Positions 39,966 through 48,966 of a DNA stretch of 64,000 nt are shown here, piece after piece; position 1 is the stretch's first letter, and every line of letters begins with the position of its first letter. Location of the stretch: NCBI GenBank assembly GCA_934747965.1, contig CAKVHI010000005.1, positions 47,780 through 111,779 of the forward strand, written 5' to 3'. The DNA comes from an uncultured Clostridia bacterium (lineage in GTDB: Bacteria; Bacillota; Clostridia; Christensenellales; UBA1242). The notes below the pieces were generated by a model. It did no database searches, was not told the origin of the DNA, and worked only from the letters and a program-made list of their open reading frames with translations. The position numbers were made by a program, and so were the translations under genes.

Positions 39966-39987
39966 CCAAAAAGAATAATATATAGTC
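39953..39987. promoter_or_regulatory. Inverted repeat in a divergent promoter region, candidate operator
   Basis: GACTATAT (39953-39960) and ATATAGTC (39980-39987) are perfect 8-base inverted arms 19 bases apart, and the -35 box of the leftward gene overlaps the left arm. The adjacent HTH protein is the obvious candidate binder; this is inference. Confidence 0.4.
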
Positions 39988-40031
39988 CTAAAAATAATTT
40001 TATTAATTTTAAAATATTTCTAGAGGACAAA

Positions 40032-40274
40032 ATGAGAACTATTAATGATGTTGTGGTTGAAAAATTGAATAGATATATGGGAGAACAAAATCTAACTCAA
40101 TATAGATTGGCACAGAAAAGTGGTATCCCATTTTCTACAATTAAAAGTATAATGCAAAAGAAAACAAAAAGTATTGATTTGAAAACTGTAATTTTGTTAT
40201 CCGCTGGTCTTGGAATTAAACCATGTCAATTTCTTGATGATGATAATTTTTTGGCTAATAATTTGAATATATAG
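40032..40274 (+). CDS. Cro/CI-type (XRE) helix-turn-helix regulator
   Basis: 80 residues forming a minimal HTH_3 domain: helix 1 about 5-17, then NLTQYRLAQKSGIPFSTIKS (about 20-39) as the helix-turn-helix, and a C-terminal SAGLGIKPCQFLDDD typical of the family, where the regulator stops after one domain. It binds DNA as a dimer; target unknown. GAGGAC lies just before ATG 40032. It diverges from the SLOG-like gene and precedes rpoB with a terminator between, so it is probably not a regulator of the rpoBC operon. Confidence 0.85.
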   Translation: MRTINDVVVEKLNRYMGEQNLTQYRLAQKSGIPFSTIKSIMQKKTKSIDLKTVILLSAGLGIKPCQFLDDDNFLANNLNI

Positions 40275-40305
40275 GATAAGGGAACAGGGCTATAAATTTA
40301 AAATA

Positions 40306-40338
40306 AAATTGCAAAAATTTTTTTGCAATTTTTTTTAT
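40306..40338 (+). terminator. Terminator before the rpoB promoter
   Basis: AAAATTGCAAAAA paired with TTTTTTTGCAATTT and a long T run, about 30 bases after the HTH gene. Confidence 0.8.
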
Positions 40339-40355
40339 TTATTTTTTTAAAATAA

Positions 40356-40490
40356 TTGACATCTTGATTTTTATGTGTTATTATACTATGAACTACAAGT
40401 AGTGATTTTTTGTCGCGTGCTGAAAAGAATGAATGTTTTTAGGCGAAAGAATGAATTGCTTAACTAAAATTTAAGGAGTTAAAAATTTAG
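40356..40490 (+). promoter_or_regulatory. rpoBC promoter and 100-base leader
   Basis: TTGACA (40356-40361), 17 bases, TATTAT (40379-40384). The predicted RNA begins near 40391 with a small inverted repeat (ACTAC/GTAGT). It carries a repeated AAAGAATGAAT (about 40425 and 40446) and ends in AAGGAG ahead of rpoB. No known leader family was recognised. The 10 kb upstream contains no ribosomal-protein genes. Confidence 0.75.
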
Positions 40491-43400
40491 ATGCTTGAAA
40501 AACCAAAAGTAAAAAAAGTAAACTATGGTAAAGCCACTCGTTATAGCTTTGCCAAAGTGGATGAGAAAGCCCCTCTTCCTTATCTGCTTCAAATTCAAAA
40601 AGACCCTTACAAAGAGTTTTTGACAAATGGGATTAAAGAGGTTTTGGAAGAAGTTTCACCTATTGTTGACTATTCTGATAAAGCCGAATTATACTTTTTG
40701 GAACATAGGCTTGAACCTGCTAAGCATGACGAAGATTATTGCCGTAAGAGCAGACTTTCATACACTATGCCATTAAAAGTTAAAGCACGTCTTGTTATTA
40801 AAGAAACTGGCGAAGTTATTGAACAAGAAGTTTATATGGGCGATATTCCTGTTATGAGTGATGAGGGATATTTTATTGCAAACGGTGTTGAAAAAGTTGT
40901 TATCAGCCAAATTGTAAAATCGCCTTCTGTATATTTTTCTAGCGAGTTTGATAAAGCCGGAAAACAAATTATTGAAGCAAATTTGTTCAGTCCTCGTGGA
41001 ACAAGACTTTCTATCGAACTTGGAAACGCTGAAACTTTAAAATTTATCATTAATGCTTCAAGCAAGGTAAGTGCTGGTGTATTTTTGAAAGCATGTGGAT
41101 TATCAAAGGATGAAATCTGCAAGATTTTTGATAACAATCAATTAATTTTGAACACTCTTGAAAAAGAACCACAAGAAACTGAAGAAGATTGCTTGATTGA
41201 AATAGCAAAGAAAACTCGTCCTGCAGAAGTGCCAAGTGCTGAAGCAACAAGGCAATATTTGCATGATACATTCTTTAGTAATGCTTATTACAACTTTGCT
41301 CGAGTTGGAAGATACAAATATAACAGAAAACTTGGTTTGGCAAGAAGAATTGCTGGATATGTTTCTGTTAATGATATTAAAGTTGATGACCAAATTTTGG
41401 TTAGTAAAGGTGAAGTAATTTCAAAAGAAGTTGCTTACAAAATTCAAGATAGCGGTATCAATGAAGTTTATATTTATAATGAAGGGAAACCTCACAAAAT
41501 TATTGGAAATGCTCGTGTTAAACTTTCCAATGTTTTCCCATGCATAGAAGAAGATTTGGGAATTAATGAACTTGTTTATTACCCACTTTTAAAACAAATT
41601 CTTGCTGAAAACAAAACAAAAGAAAAACGCATGGCTGCAATAAAAGCAAATGCTAAGGAATTAATCACAACTCACTTAACACTTGAAGATTTGCTTGCAA
41701 CTATCAGTTATATTATTGATTTAACTCAAGGTCTTGGTAGTGTTGATAACATTGACCACCTAGAAAACAGAAGAATTGCAACTGTTGGCGAGTTAATGTG
41801 CAACGAATTTAGAAAAGGTGTCAACAAACTTAAAGATAATGTTCGTGAAAGTATGCAAGCACATGATCTTGCTGAAATGACTCCAAACACTTTGGTTGCT
41901 GCAAGATTTGTTAATAAGTTTATTAAAGATTTTATTTCTTCAAGCCAATTATGTCAATTTGCTGAAGACTTTAACCCAGTAACAACTTTAACCAACAAAC
42001 GAAGAATTTCGGCAGTTGGCCCTGGCGGTATTAAAAAAGAAAGAGCAGGGGCAGAAGTGCGTGATGTCCACTATTCTCATTACGGACGAATTTGTGCTAT
42101 TGAAACTCCCGAAGGTAATGGTATTGGATTGATTAATGGCTTGGCTGCTTATGCTAAAGTTAATGAATATGGTTTTATTGAAACCGGATACAGAAAAGTT
42201 AATAAAGAAACTGGCTGTGTTGGCGATGAAATCACATATATGATGGCTGGCGAAGAAGAAAAATATTATATTTGCCAAGCTGTTGAACCTACAGATGAAA
42301 ATGGTAAACTTTTAAATGACAAAATTCTTTGCCGTAAAAAAGGTATTTTGTATGAATTAAAACCAAATCAAGTAGATTATATGGATATTTCACCTCGTCA
42401 ATTTATTTCAGCAATCACATCCCTAATTCCTTTCCTAGAAAACGATGATACTGTTCGTGCGCTTACTGGCTCAAACATGCAGCGTCAAGCAGTACCTCTT
42501 CTTAAAGCCGATAGTCCTATTGTTGGAACAGGAATTGAGCATAAAATCGCTGTTGACAGCGGGGCTATGGTTGTTTGTAAAGAAGATGGCGTTGTAAGTT
42601 TTGCTGATGGCAGTAAAATTGTTGTAAAACAAAATAATGGTGAAAACAAAACTTATGAATTAAAGAAATTTAGAAAAACAAACAAAGAAACTTGCTATAA
42701 TCAAAAACCTATCGTAAAACATGGCGATATGGTTAAAAAAGGCGATGTTTTGGCTGATGGATTTTCAACTCAGAACGGCGAACTTGCCCTTGGAAAAAAT
42801 GTTACTATTGCATTTATGAACTGGGAAGGTTATAACTATGAAGATGCTATTTTAATTAGTGAAAAACTTGTTAAAGAAGATACTTTCACTTCTATTGCTT
42901 TAAAAGAAGAAGAGTGCGCTTGCCGAAGCACTAAACTTGGCGATGAAGAAATTACAAGAGATATTCCTAATGTTTCTGAAGAAATGTTAAGAAATTTGGA
43001 TGAGAACGGTATCGTTCGAGTTGGTAGCGAAGTTAGAAGTGGCGATTATCTTGTTGGTAAAGTTACACCAAAAGGTGAAACTGAATTAACACCAGAAGAG
43101 AGATTGCTTCGTGCAATATTTGGCGAAAAAGCGCGTGAAGTTAGAGATAACAGTTTAAAAGTGCCTCACGGAAGCGGTGGTATTGTTGTTGATGTCCAAG
43201 TGTTCTCAAGAAAAAATAAAGATGAACTTGATCCAGGCGTTAACACTCTTGTTAAAGTGTTTATAGCAAAAAAGCGTAAAATTTCAGTCGGCGACAAAAT
43301 GGCAGGCCGCCACGGTAACAAAGGTGTTGTTTCTCGTGTTTTACCAGAAGCAGATATGCCATTTATGGCAAATGGTCAACCTGTTGATATTGTGTTAAAT

Positions 43401-44177
43401 CCACTAGGCGTTCCATCTCGTATGAACATTGGTCAGGTTTTGGAAGTACACCTTGGATTGATTGCAAAAACCCTTGGTTGGAAAGTTGCAACTCCTAACT
43501 TTAATGGTGCAACTGAACGAGATATTCAAGAGATGCTTGTTGAAAACAAACTTCCTGAAGATGGAAAATTTCAACTATATGATGGAAGAACTGGCGAACC
43601 TTTTGAAAATAAAGTTACAGTTGGCACAATGTATATGATTAAACTTGAACACATGAGTGAAACAAAAGTGCACGCAAGAAGCATTGGTAGTTATGCTATG
43701 ATAACTCGTCAACCACTAGGTGGTAAAGCAATGTTTGGTGGACAGCGTTTCGGAGAAATGGAAGTTTGGGCACTAGAAGCCTATGGCGCAAGTCATCTTC
43801 TTCAAGAAATGTTGACTGTAAAATCCGATGATTATATTGGAAGAACAAAAACTTATGAAGCCATTGTTAAAGGCGAGCCTATCCCAGAGCCTGGAATTCC
43901 AGAAGGATTTAAAGTTTTGGTAAAAGAACTTCAATCTATAGGTCTTGATGTTAAAATCTTAACTGAAAATAACAAAGAAATCAATGTTAACGATATTGCA
44001 CCAAGCGATAACACTATGAGTGTTCAAAAGAATGTTGAAGAAGAATTGAAAGAACTTGATATTGATGAAGATGTGTTTAACCTTTCAAATCTTGAAGAAG
44101 GCGAACAAAACACTGAGGCAACTGAAGAAGAGTTCGACGAATCAAGTTTGTTTGATGATTTTGATGACGAAGAATAA
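40491..44177 (+). CDS. rpoB: RNA polymerase subunit beta
   Basis: 1,228 residues, the usual length for Bacillota beta. It begins MLEKPKVKKVNYGKATRYSF and contains all landmark segments: the rifampicin pocket (SSQLCQFAEDFNP, about 484-496), KRRISAVGPGGIKKERAG, VRDVHYSHYGR, ETPEGNGIGLIN, the catalytic-centre region GDKMAGRHGNKG and the C-terminal GGQRFGEMEVWALEAYGA. The last 45 residues form an acidic tail rich in Glu and Asp. In the rifampicin pocket Cys488, Glu492 and Asn502 replace the usual Ser, Asp and His (E. coli 512, 516, 526). ATG 40491 is supported by AAGGAG. It is followed by rpoC after 38 bases. Confidence 0.98.
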   Translation: MLEKPKVKKVNYGKATRYSFAKVDEKAPLPYLLQIQKDPYKEFLTNGIKEVLEEVSPIVDYSDKAELYFLEHRLEPAKHDEDYCRKSRLSYTMPLKVKARLVIKETGEVIEQEVYMGDIPVMSDEGYFIANGVEKVVISQIVKSPSVYFSSEFDKAGKQIIEANLFSPRGTRLSIELGNAETLKFIINASSKVSAGVFLKACGLSKDEICKIFDNNQLILNTLEKEPQETEEDCLIEIAKKTRPAEVPSAEATRQYLHDTFFSNAYYNFARVGRYKYNRKLGLARRIAGYVSVNDIKVDDQILVSKGEVISKEVAYKIQDSGINEVYIYNEGKPHKIIGNARVKLSNVFPCIEEDLGINELVYYPLLKQILAENKTKEKRMAAIKANAKELITTHLTLEDLLATISYIIDLTQGLGSVDNIDHLENRRIATVGELMCNEFRKGVNKLKDNVRESMQAHDLAEMTPNTLVAARFVNKFIKDFISSSQLCQFAEDFNPVTTLTNKRRISAVGPGGIKKERAGAEVRDVHYSHYGRICAIETPEGNGIGLINGLAAYAKVNEYGFIETGYRKVNKETGCVGDEITYMMAGEEEKYYICQAVEPTDENGKLLNDKILCRKKGILYELKPNQVDYMDISPRQFISAITSLIPFLENDDTVRALTGSNMQRQAVPLLKADSPIVGTGIEHKIAVDSGAMVVCKEDGVVSFADGSKIVVKQNNGENKTYELKKFRKTNKETCYNQKPIVKHGDMVKKGDVLADGFSTQNGELALGKNVTIAFMNWEGYNYEDAILISEKLVKEDTFTSIALKEEECACRSTKLGDEEITRDIPNVSEEMLRNLDENGIVRVGSEVRSGDYLVGKVTPKGETELTPEERLLRAIFGEKAREVRDNSLKVPHGSGGIVVDVQVFSRKNKDELDPGVNTLVKVFIAKKRKISVGDKMAGRHGNKGVVSRVLPEADMPFMANGQPVDIVLNPLGVPSRMNIGQVLEVHLGLIAKTLGWKVATPNFNGATERDIQEMLVENKLPEDGKFQLYDGRTGEPFENKVTVGTMYMIKLEHMSETKVHARSIGSYAMITRQPLGGKAMFGGQRFGEMEVWALEAYGASHLLQEMLTVKSDDYIGRTKTYEAIVKGEPIPEPGIPEGFKVLVKELQSIGLDVKILTENNKEINVNDIAPSDNTMSVQKNVEEELKELDIDEDVFNLSNLEEGEQNTEATEEEFDESSLFDDFDDEE

Positions 44178-44215
44178 TCTACACCATGTAAAATTTAATT
44201 AAGAGGTAAAAATAA

Positions 44216-47200
44216 ATGTTTGAATTAAGCAATTTTTATGCAATGAAAATTGGTCTAGCTTCTCCTGAAAAAATAAGAGAATGGTCTTATGGAGAGGTTA
44301 CAAAAAGTGAAACCATAAATTATAGAACACAAAAACCTGAACGCGATGGACTTTTTTGTGAAAGAATTTTTGGACCTAGAAAAGACTATGAATGTCATTG
44401 TGGTAAATATAAAAGAATACGCTATAAGGGCGTAATTTGTGATAAATGTGGTGTAGAAGTTACTGTAAGCTCTGTTAGAAGAGAGAGAATGGGACATATT
44501 GAACTTGCAACACCAGTTTCTCACATTTGGTTTTTTAAAATAAATCCTTCAAAAATTGGTCAATGCTTGGACATAAGCACAAAAAATTTGGAAGCCGTGC
44601 TTTACTATGTTAATTATATAGTTATTGATCCGGGCAAAACTGATTTTGAAAAGAAACAAGTTATAAACGACCGAGAATATCGTGAAGCACTAGAAAAATT
44701 CGGTGCAGGAAGTTTTAAAGCTGGCATGGGTGCCGAAGCAATTAAAACTTTGCTTAAAGAAATTGACCTTGAACAAGAATGTCGAGTTTTGAAAGCCGAA
44801 ATGGAAAATTCAAAAGGTCAAAAAAGATTAAAAATTATTAAAAGATTTGAAATTATGGAAAGTTTCCTAGAAAGCGGAAACCGTCCAGAATGGATGATTT
44901 TAGATTGTATTCCAGTTTTACCACCAGATTTAAGACCAATGGTACAACTTGACGGAGGAAGATTTGCTTCGACCGATCTTAATGATTTGTACAGAAGAGT
45001 TATCAACCGTAATTTAAGACTTAAAAAACTTCTTGAAATTGGTGCCCCTGATGTTATTGTTAGAAATGAAAAAAGAATGCTTCAAGAAGCTGTTGACGCA
45101 TTGTTTGATAACGGTAAAAGAGGTAAACCTGTAACAGGTGGAAGCAAAAACCGTGAATTGAAATCTATAACATCAAGTTTGAAAGGAAAACAAGGTAGAT
45201 TCCGTTTGAACTTGCTTGGTAAGCGTGTTGACTATTCAGGTCGTGCCGTTATTATTATCGGTCCAGAACTAAAAATATATCAATGCGGACTTCCAAAGCA
45301 TATGGCTTTAGAGTTATTTAAACCATTTATCATGAAAAAACTTATTGATATGAATCAAACTTATAATATCAAGAGTGCAAAGAGAATGGTAGATCGTGAA
45401 AAACCTATAGTTTGGGATGTTTTGGATGAGGTTATTAAAGACCATCCAGTGCTATTAAACCGTGCTCCTACACTACACAAACTTTCTATTCAAGCTTTTG
45501 AACCAGTGCTAGTTGAAGGTAATGCCATAAAATTACATCCGCTTGTTTGTGCCGGATTTAACGCCGACTTCGATGGCGACCAAATGGCTGTCCATGTTCC
45601 ACTAAGTGCAGAAGCGTGTGCTGAAGCAAGATTTTTGATGCTAGCATCTAACAATATTGTTAAACCTAGTGATGGAAAACCTATTGTTACTCCTCAACAA
45701 GATATCGTTTTAGGAACATATTTCTTAACAATGCTTAACCCAAATGCAAAAGGTGCGAACAAAACTTTTATAAATGAAGACGAAGCAATCATGGCTTATA
45801 GTCTTGGTTATTTGAACATTCAAGCACCAATTTTTGTTAGAAGAACGGGCGAACTTGATGGTAAAAAATATTCAAAATTAATTCCTACTTCTGTTGGTAA
45901 AATTGTTTTGAACAATGTTATTCCTCAAGATTTAGGATATGTTGACAGAACTGACCCAGAACAATTCCTAGATTATGAAATTAACCAAAAAATTGTTAAA
46001 AATGAAGATGGAACAATTACTAAGACTAATTTTATGGTTGGAAAAGACCAATTAGGCGAAATCGTTGGCAAAGTTTATGCAAAACATGGAACAACGCCAA
46101 CAGCAAGATTCTTGGATGATATTAAAGCATTAGGTTATAAATATTCTACTTTAAGTGGAATTACTATGAACTTGTTTGATATGAACATCCCAGAGGAAAG
46201 AAAATCAATTATTGAGGAAACTCAAAAATTGGTTGATGAAAACGAAAAAATGTATAACCGTGGCTTAATCACGCTTAACGAAAAGGTTAACAAAAATATT
46301 GCTTTGTGGGAAAAGGCAACTGGAGATGTTTCTTTGGCTGTTAGAAAAAATTTAGGAGAGTTTAACCCACTTAATATTATTGCAACTTCAAAAGCCCGTA
46401 TGAATCCAGACCAGTTAAAACAAGTTTGTGGTATGCGTGGAATTTTGGCAGCAGTTGGTGGTGCTAAAATTGAAATCCCTATCAAATCTAACTATCGTTT
46501 GGGCTTAAAACCTTTTGAATATTTCATGAGCTCTCGTGGCGGAAGAAAAGGTCTTGCAGATACTGCGTTAAAAACTGCAGATGCTGGATATTTAACAAGA
46601 AAACTTGTTGATGTTTCTCAAAGCGTTATTGTTAATGAAGAAGATTGTTTTAAGGCAAATGGAGAAAAGATTAAAGGTGCGGTTGTTTCAGCAATTACAG
46701 TTGATGACACTTTGGTTGCAACTTTAAAACAACGTATTGTTGGCCGTGTTGCAGTTAATGATATTGTTAATCCAAACACTCAAGAAGTTATTGTTAAATC
46801 TAATGAAATGATAACTGATAAACAAGCTGATGAAATTGAGGCATGTGGAATTAAAGCCGTTGAAATAAGAACAGTTTTAACTTGCAGATGCAAAAATGGT
46901 GTTTGTGCAAAATGTTACGGAAAAGATATGTCAAGCTCAAAACTTATTGGAGTTGGTGAAGCCGTTGGTATTATTGCTGCTCAATCAGTCGGCGAACCAG
47001 GAACACAGCTTACAATGAAAAACTTCCACACAGGCGGTGTTGCAACAACAACCGATATAACAACAGGTCTTCCTCGTGTTGAAGAATTGTTTGAAGCAAA
47101 AAAACCAAAAGGAATGGCTACGCTATCCGAGGTTGCTGGAAAAGTTACTGTAAATAAAGTTGATAAACTTGATGAAGTCGTTGTACATTCAAGTGAAGGC

Positions 47201-47854
47201 GATGTTCCTTATCTTCTTCCTTACGGAAGCGTTTTGAAAGTTAAAACAGGGGATAGTGTTGTTCCAGGAACACCTTTAAGTGCTGGCTCAATTTATCCTA
47301 ATGACATTTTAAGAACACAAGGTGTAAAAGCTGTTCAAGATTATTTGATTAGTCAAATTCTTTATGCATACTCTAAAAACAGTGTTGATATTAACACAAA
47401 ACATTTGGAAGTTATCATAAAACAAATGTTAAAAAGAGTTATAATTGAAGAACAAGGGGATACACAATTCCTTCCAAGTTCTTATGTCGATATATTTGCT
47501 TATGAAGAAGCTAACAATGAAATTTTAAAGCAAGGCAAAGTGCCAGCAAGTGCAAAACGTACACTACTTGGAATTACAAAAGCTGCTTTAAATTCTGAAA
47601 GTTTCTTGTCTGCAGCATCCTTCCAAGAAACCCCTATGGTTTTAACAGAGGCTGCAATCAAAGGTAAGATTGATACTCTTCAAGGCTTGAAAGAGAATGT
47701 AATTATCGGAAAACTTATTCCTGCTGGAACAGGTAACTATAATCATGTTAATGTTATTCCAAAACTTAACAATGAAGATGTTGAAGCTAATCAATCAAAT
47801 TCAGAACAAAACATTGAAGAAAATTCTGAAAGTGCTTCTGATATTATTGAATAA
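44216..47854 (+). CDS. rpoC: RNA polymerase subunit beta-prime
   Basis: 1,212 residues. The N-terminal zinc finger has CHCGKYK followed by CDKCG. The catalytic loop [12 protein letters not shown] supplies the Mg-binding aspartates. [20 protein letters not shown] begins the bridge/trigger region, and [13 protein letters not shown] is the second zinc site. The [20 protein letters not shown] stretch is intact. The C-terminus is a short acidic, Ser/Asn-rich tail. The ribosome site AAGAGG precedes ATG 44216. It is cotranscribed with rpoB and closed by a terminator. Confidence 0.98.
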   Translation: MFELSNFYAMKIGLASPEKIREWSYGEVTKSETINYRTQKPERDGLFCERIFGPRKDYECHCGKYKRIRYKGVICDKCGVEVTVSSVRRERMGHIELATPVSHIWFFKINPSKIGQCLDISTKNLEAVLYYVNYIVIDPGKTDFEKKQVINDREYREALEKFGAGSFKAGMGAEAIKTLLKEIDLEQECRVLKAEMENSKGQKRLKIIKRFEIMESFLESGNRPEWMILDCIPVLPPDLRPMVQLDGGRFASTDLNDLYRRVINRNLRLKKLLEIGAPDVIVRNEKRMLQEAVDALFDNGKRGKPVTGGSKNRELKSITSSLKGKQGRFRLNLLGKRVDYSGRAVIIIGPELKIYQCGLPKHMALELFKPFIMKKLIDMNQTYNIKSAKRMVDREKPIVWDVLDEVIKDHPVLLNRAPTLHKLSIQAFEPVLVEGNAIKLHPLVCAGFNADFDGDQMAVHVPLSAEACAEARFLMLASNNIVKPSDGKPIVTPQQDIVLGTYFLTMLNPNAKGANKTFINEDEAIMAYSLGYLNIQAPIFVRRTGELDGKKYSKLIPTSVGKIVLNNVIPQDLGYVDRTDPEQFLDYEINQKIVKNEDGTITKTNFMVGKDQLGEIVGKVYAKHGTTPTARFLDDIKALGYKYSTLSGITMNLFDMNIPEERKSIIEETQKLVDENEKMYNRGLITLNEKVNKNIALWEKATGDVSLAVRKNLGEFNPLNIIATSKARMNPDQLKQVCGMRGILAAVGGAKIEIPIKSNYRLGLKPFEYFMSSRGGRKGLADTALKTADAGYLTRKLVDVSQSVIVNEEDCFKANGEKIKGAVVSAITVDDTLVATLKQRIVGRVAVNDIVNPNTQEVIVKSNEMITDKQADEIEACGIKAVEIRTVLTCRCKNGVCAKCYGKDMSSSKLIGVGEAVGIIAAQSVGEPGTQLTMKNFHTGGVATTTDITTGLPRVEELFEAKKPKGMATLSEVAGKVTVNKVDKLDEVVVHSSEGDVPYLLPYGSVLKVKTGDSVVPGTPLSAGSIYPNDILRTQGVKAVQDYLISQILYAYSKNSVDINTKHLEVIIKQMLKRVIIEEQGDTQFLPSSYVDIFAYEEANNEILKQGKVPASAKRTLLGITKAALNSESFLSAASFQETPMVLTEAAIKGKIDTLQGLKENVIIGKLIPAGTGNYNHVNVIPKLNNEDVEANQSNSEQNIEENSESASDIIE

Positions 47855-47864
47855 TAAAAAAGGT

Positions 47865-47885
47865 CTTATTACAGACCTTTTTTGT
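47865..47885 (+). terminator. rpoBC operon terminator
   Basis: AAAGGTCT, loop, AGACCTTTTTT, ten bases after the rpoC stop. Confidence 0.9.
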
Positions 47886-47989
47886 TTAAACAAAATTTAA
47901 ATTTTTCTTTAAAAAGCAAAAAAAATTCAAAAGGGTATTTACAAAAGTTTTTATTTGTGATATTATATTGTTGATTTAAGGAGTGTATG

Positions 47990-48472
47990 ATGATTACTGA
48001 ACAAAAAAAATTAGAAGAAATTATGTATTTATCTTTGATTGCTAGATTCTCTTACAAACAAGTAAAGGATGGCAAAACATTTATTGCATTTAATGCAGAA
48101 TATAATAATGAAAACAAATTGGATAATCAATTTGCAAATTTAAAGCCTATTTATTTAACAAGTGATGAGAACACAAGTGAAAGAATTTTAAAGTTAAGGC
48201 TTAATGCATTTGAAGATAAAGTTTTGAATGATAAAATTATTGAAGCTTTAAACGAATATGTTAAAGATGAATTAAATTTCTCAAGACGAATTGTTATTTA
48301 TGTTCATAATGAATTTAACAAACTTTCTGAAAAAGATAAAAAAACTGCTATTGAAAATTATATGATGAATATGTTGGCTTTATATAATTTCTCTGTTATA
48401 GACAAAAAGAGTTTGAAAGCTTGCACAAAATATATGAAACAACAAATTGGTGCAAAAGAATTTGCTTTGTAA
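47990..48472 (+). CDS. Hypothetical protein, predicted helical and soluble
   Basis: 160 residues with no membrane segment or recognisable motif. The N-terminal part has beta-like segments (SYKQVKDGKTFIAFNAEY), the rest is charged and helical (LKLRLNAFEDKVLNDKIIEA and a C-terminal Lys-rich helix). Two ATG codons overlap at 47987 and 47990; the second is better spaced from AAGGAG (47978-47983). It lies alone between the rpoBC terminator and the HicB-like gene, with an A/T-rich promoter region before it. No function proposed. Confidence 0.7.
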   Translation: MITEQKKLEEIMYLSLIARFSYKQVKDGKTFIAFNAEYNNENKLDNQFANLKPIYLTSDENTSERILKLRLNAFEDKVLNDKIIEALNEYVKDELNFSRRIVIYVHNEFNKLSEKDKKTAIENYMMNMLALYNFSVIDKKSLKACTKYMKQQIGAKEFAL

Positions 48473-48502
48473 TTAAATTTTTTCAAAATTTTAACATAAT
48501 AT

Positions 48503-48531
48503 TTGGTTTTTAAAATAAAATATGTTAAAAT
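48503..48531 (+). promoter_or_regulatory. Promoter of the HicB-like gene
   Basis: TTGGTT (48503-48508), 17 bases, TAAAAT (48526-48531) with a TG extension, then TTAGGAGT as ribosome site before ATG 48552. Confidence 0.7.
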
Positions 48532-48551
48532 AAGTTTAGTTAGGAGTTATT

Positions 48552-48881
48552 ATGAAGCAACAATATGTATATCCAGCAGTGTTATATTACGATGAAGAAA
48601 ACAATAATTATGCTGTTGCGTTTAATGATTTGGATATTTTTACAGAAGGCGATAGTGTTGAAGATGCTTTTAAAAGTGCGAAAGACTATTTAATTGCTTA
48701 CTTAGAGTGTTCAAACCATATTAATAATGAACTTGAAAATCCAACAAGTTATGTTGTTGTTAAAAATCAACATCAAGCTGATATTGTGCTTTTGGTGGAT
48801 GGTGAAGTTGATGATGAAAACTCAAAGGGTAAATTTGTACCTGAAGATTTGGATATGGATTTGTTTGATGAAAGTGTTTAA
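48552..48881 (+). CDS. HicB-like domain protein without HicA partner
   Basis: 109 residues. Residues 1-52 match the HicB partial RNase-H-like fold: YPAVLYYDEENNNYAVAFNDL, then a conserved FTEGDSVEDAFKSAKDYL where HicB proteins have the G-D-x-x-x-x-A helix. The C-terminus is acidic (ending DLDMDLFDESV) and lacks the HTH or ribbon domain found in full antitoxins. No HicA toxin ORF is adjacent on either side. It may be a stand-alone HicB-fold protein rather than part of a toxin-antitoxin system. The start is supported by TTAGGAGT. Confidence 0.75.
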   Translation: MKQQYVYPAVLYYDEENNNYAVAFNDLDIFTEGDSVEDAFKSAKDYLIAYLECSNHINNELENPTSYVVVKNQHQADIVLLVDGEVDDENSKGKFVPEDLDMDLFDESV

Positions 48882-48897
48882 AACACTTTCTTTTTTT
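48870..48897 (+). terminator. Terminator whose loop is the stop codon of the HicB-like gene
   Basis: GAAAGTGTT (48870-48878), loop TAA (48879-48881, the stop codon), AACACTTTC (48882-48890), then T7. The hairpin is perfectly paired. Confidence 0.9.
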
Positions 48898-48931
48898 ATA
48901 TTTAATTAATTTAATTAGTTTTTAATAAATA

Positions 48932-48960
48932 TTGCATTATTTATAAAAATTATGTATAAT
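48932..48960 (+). promoter_or_regulatory. Promoter of the glycosyltransferase gene (leaderless configuration)
   Basis: TTGCAT (48932-48937), 17 bases, TATAAT (48955-48960), six bases GAATTT, then ATG 48967. Confidence 0.7.
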
Positions 48961-48966
48961 GAATTT

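Noticed and set aside
48952..48966. Upstream ATG for the glycosyltransferase
   Set aside because: It overlaps the TATAAT box; the next in-frame ATG lies six bases after the box.
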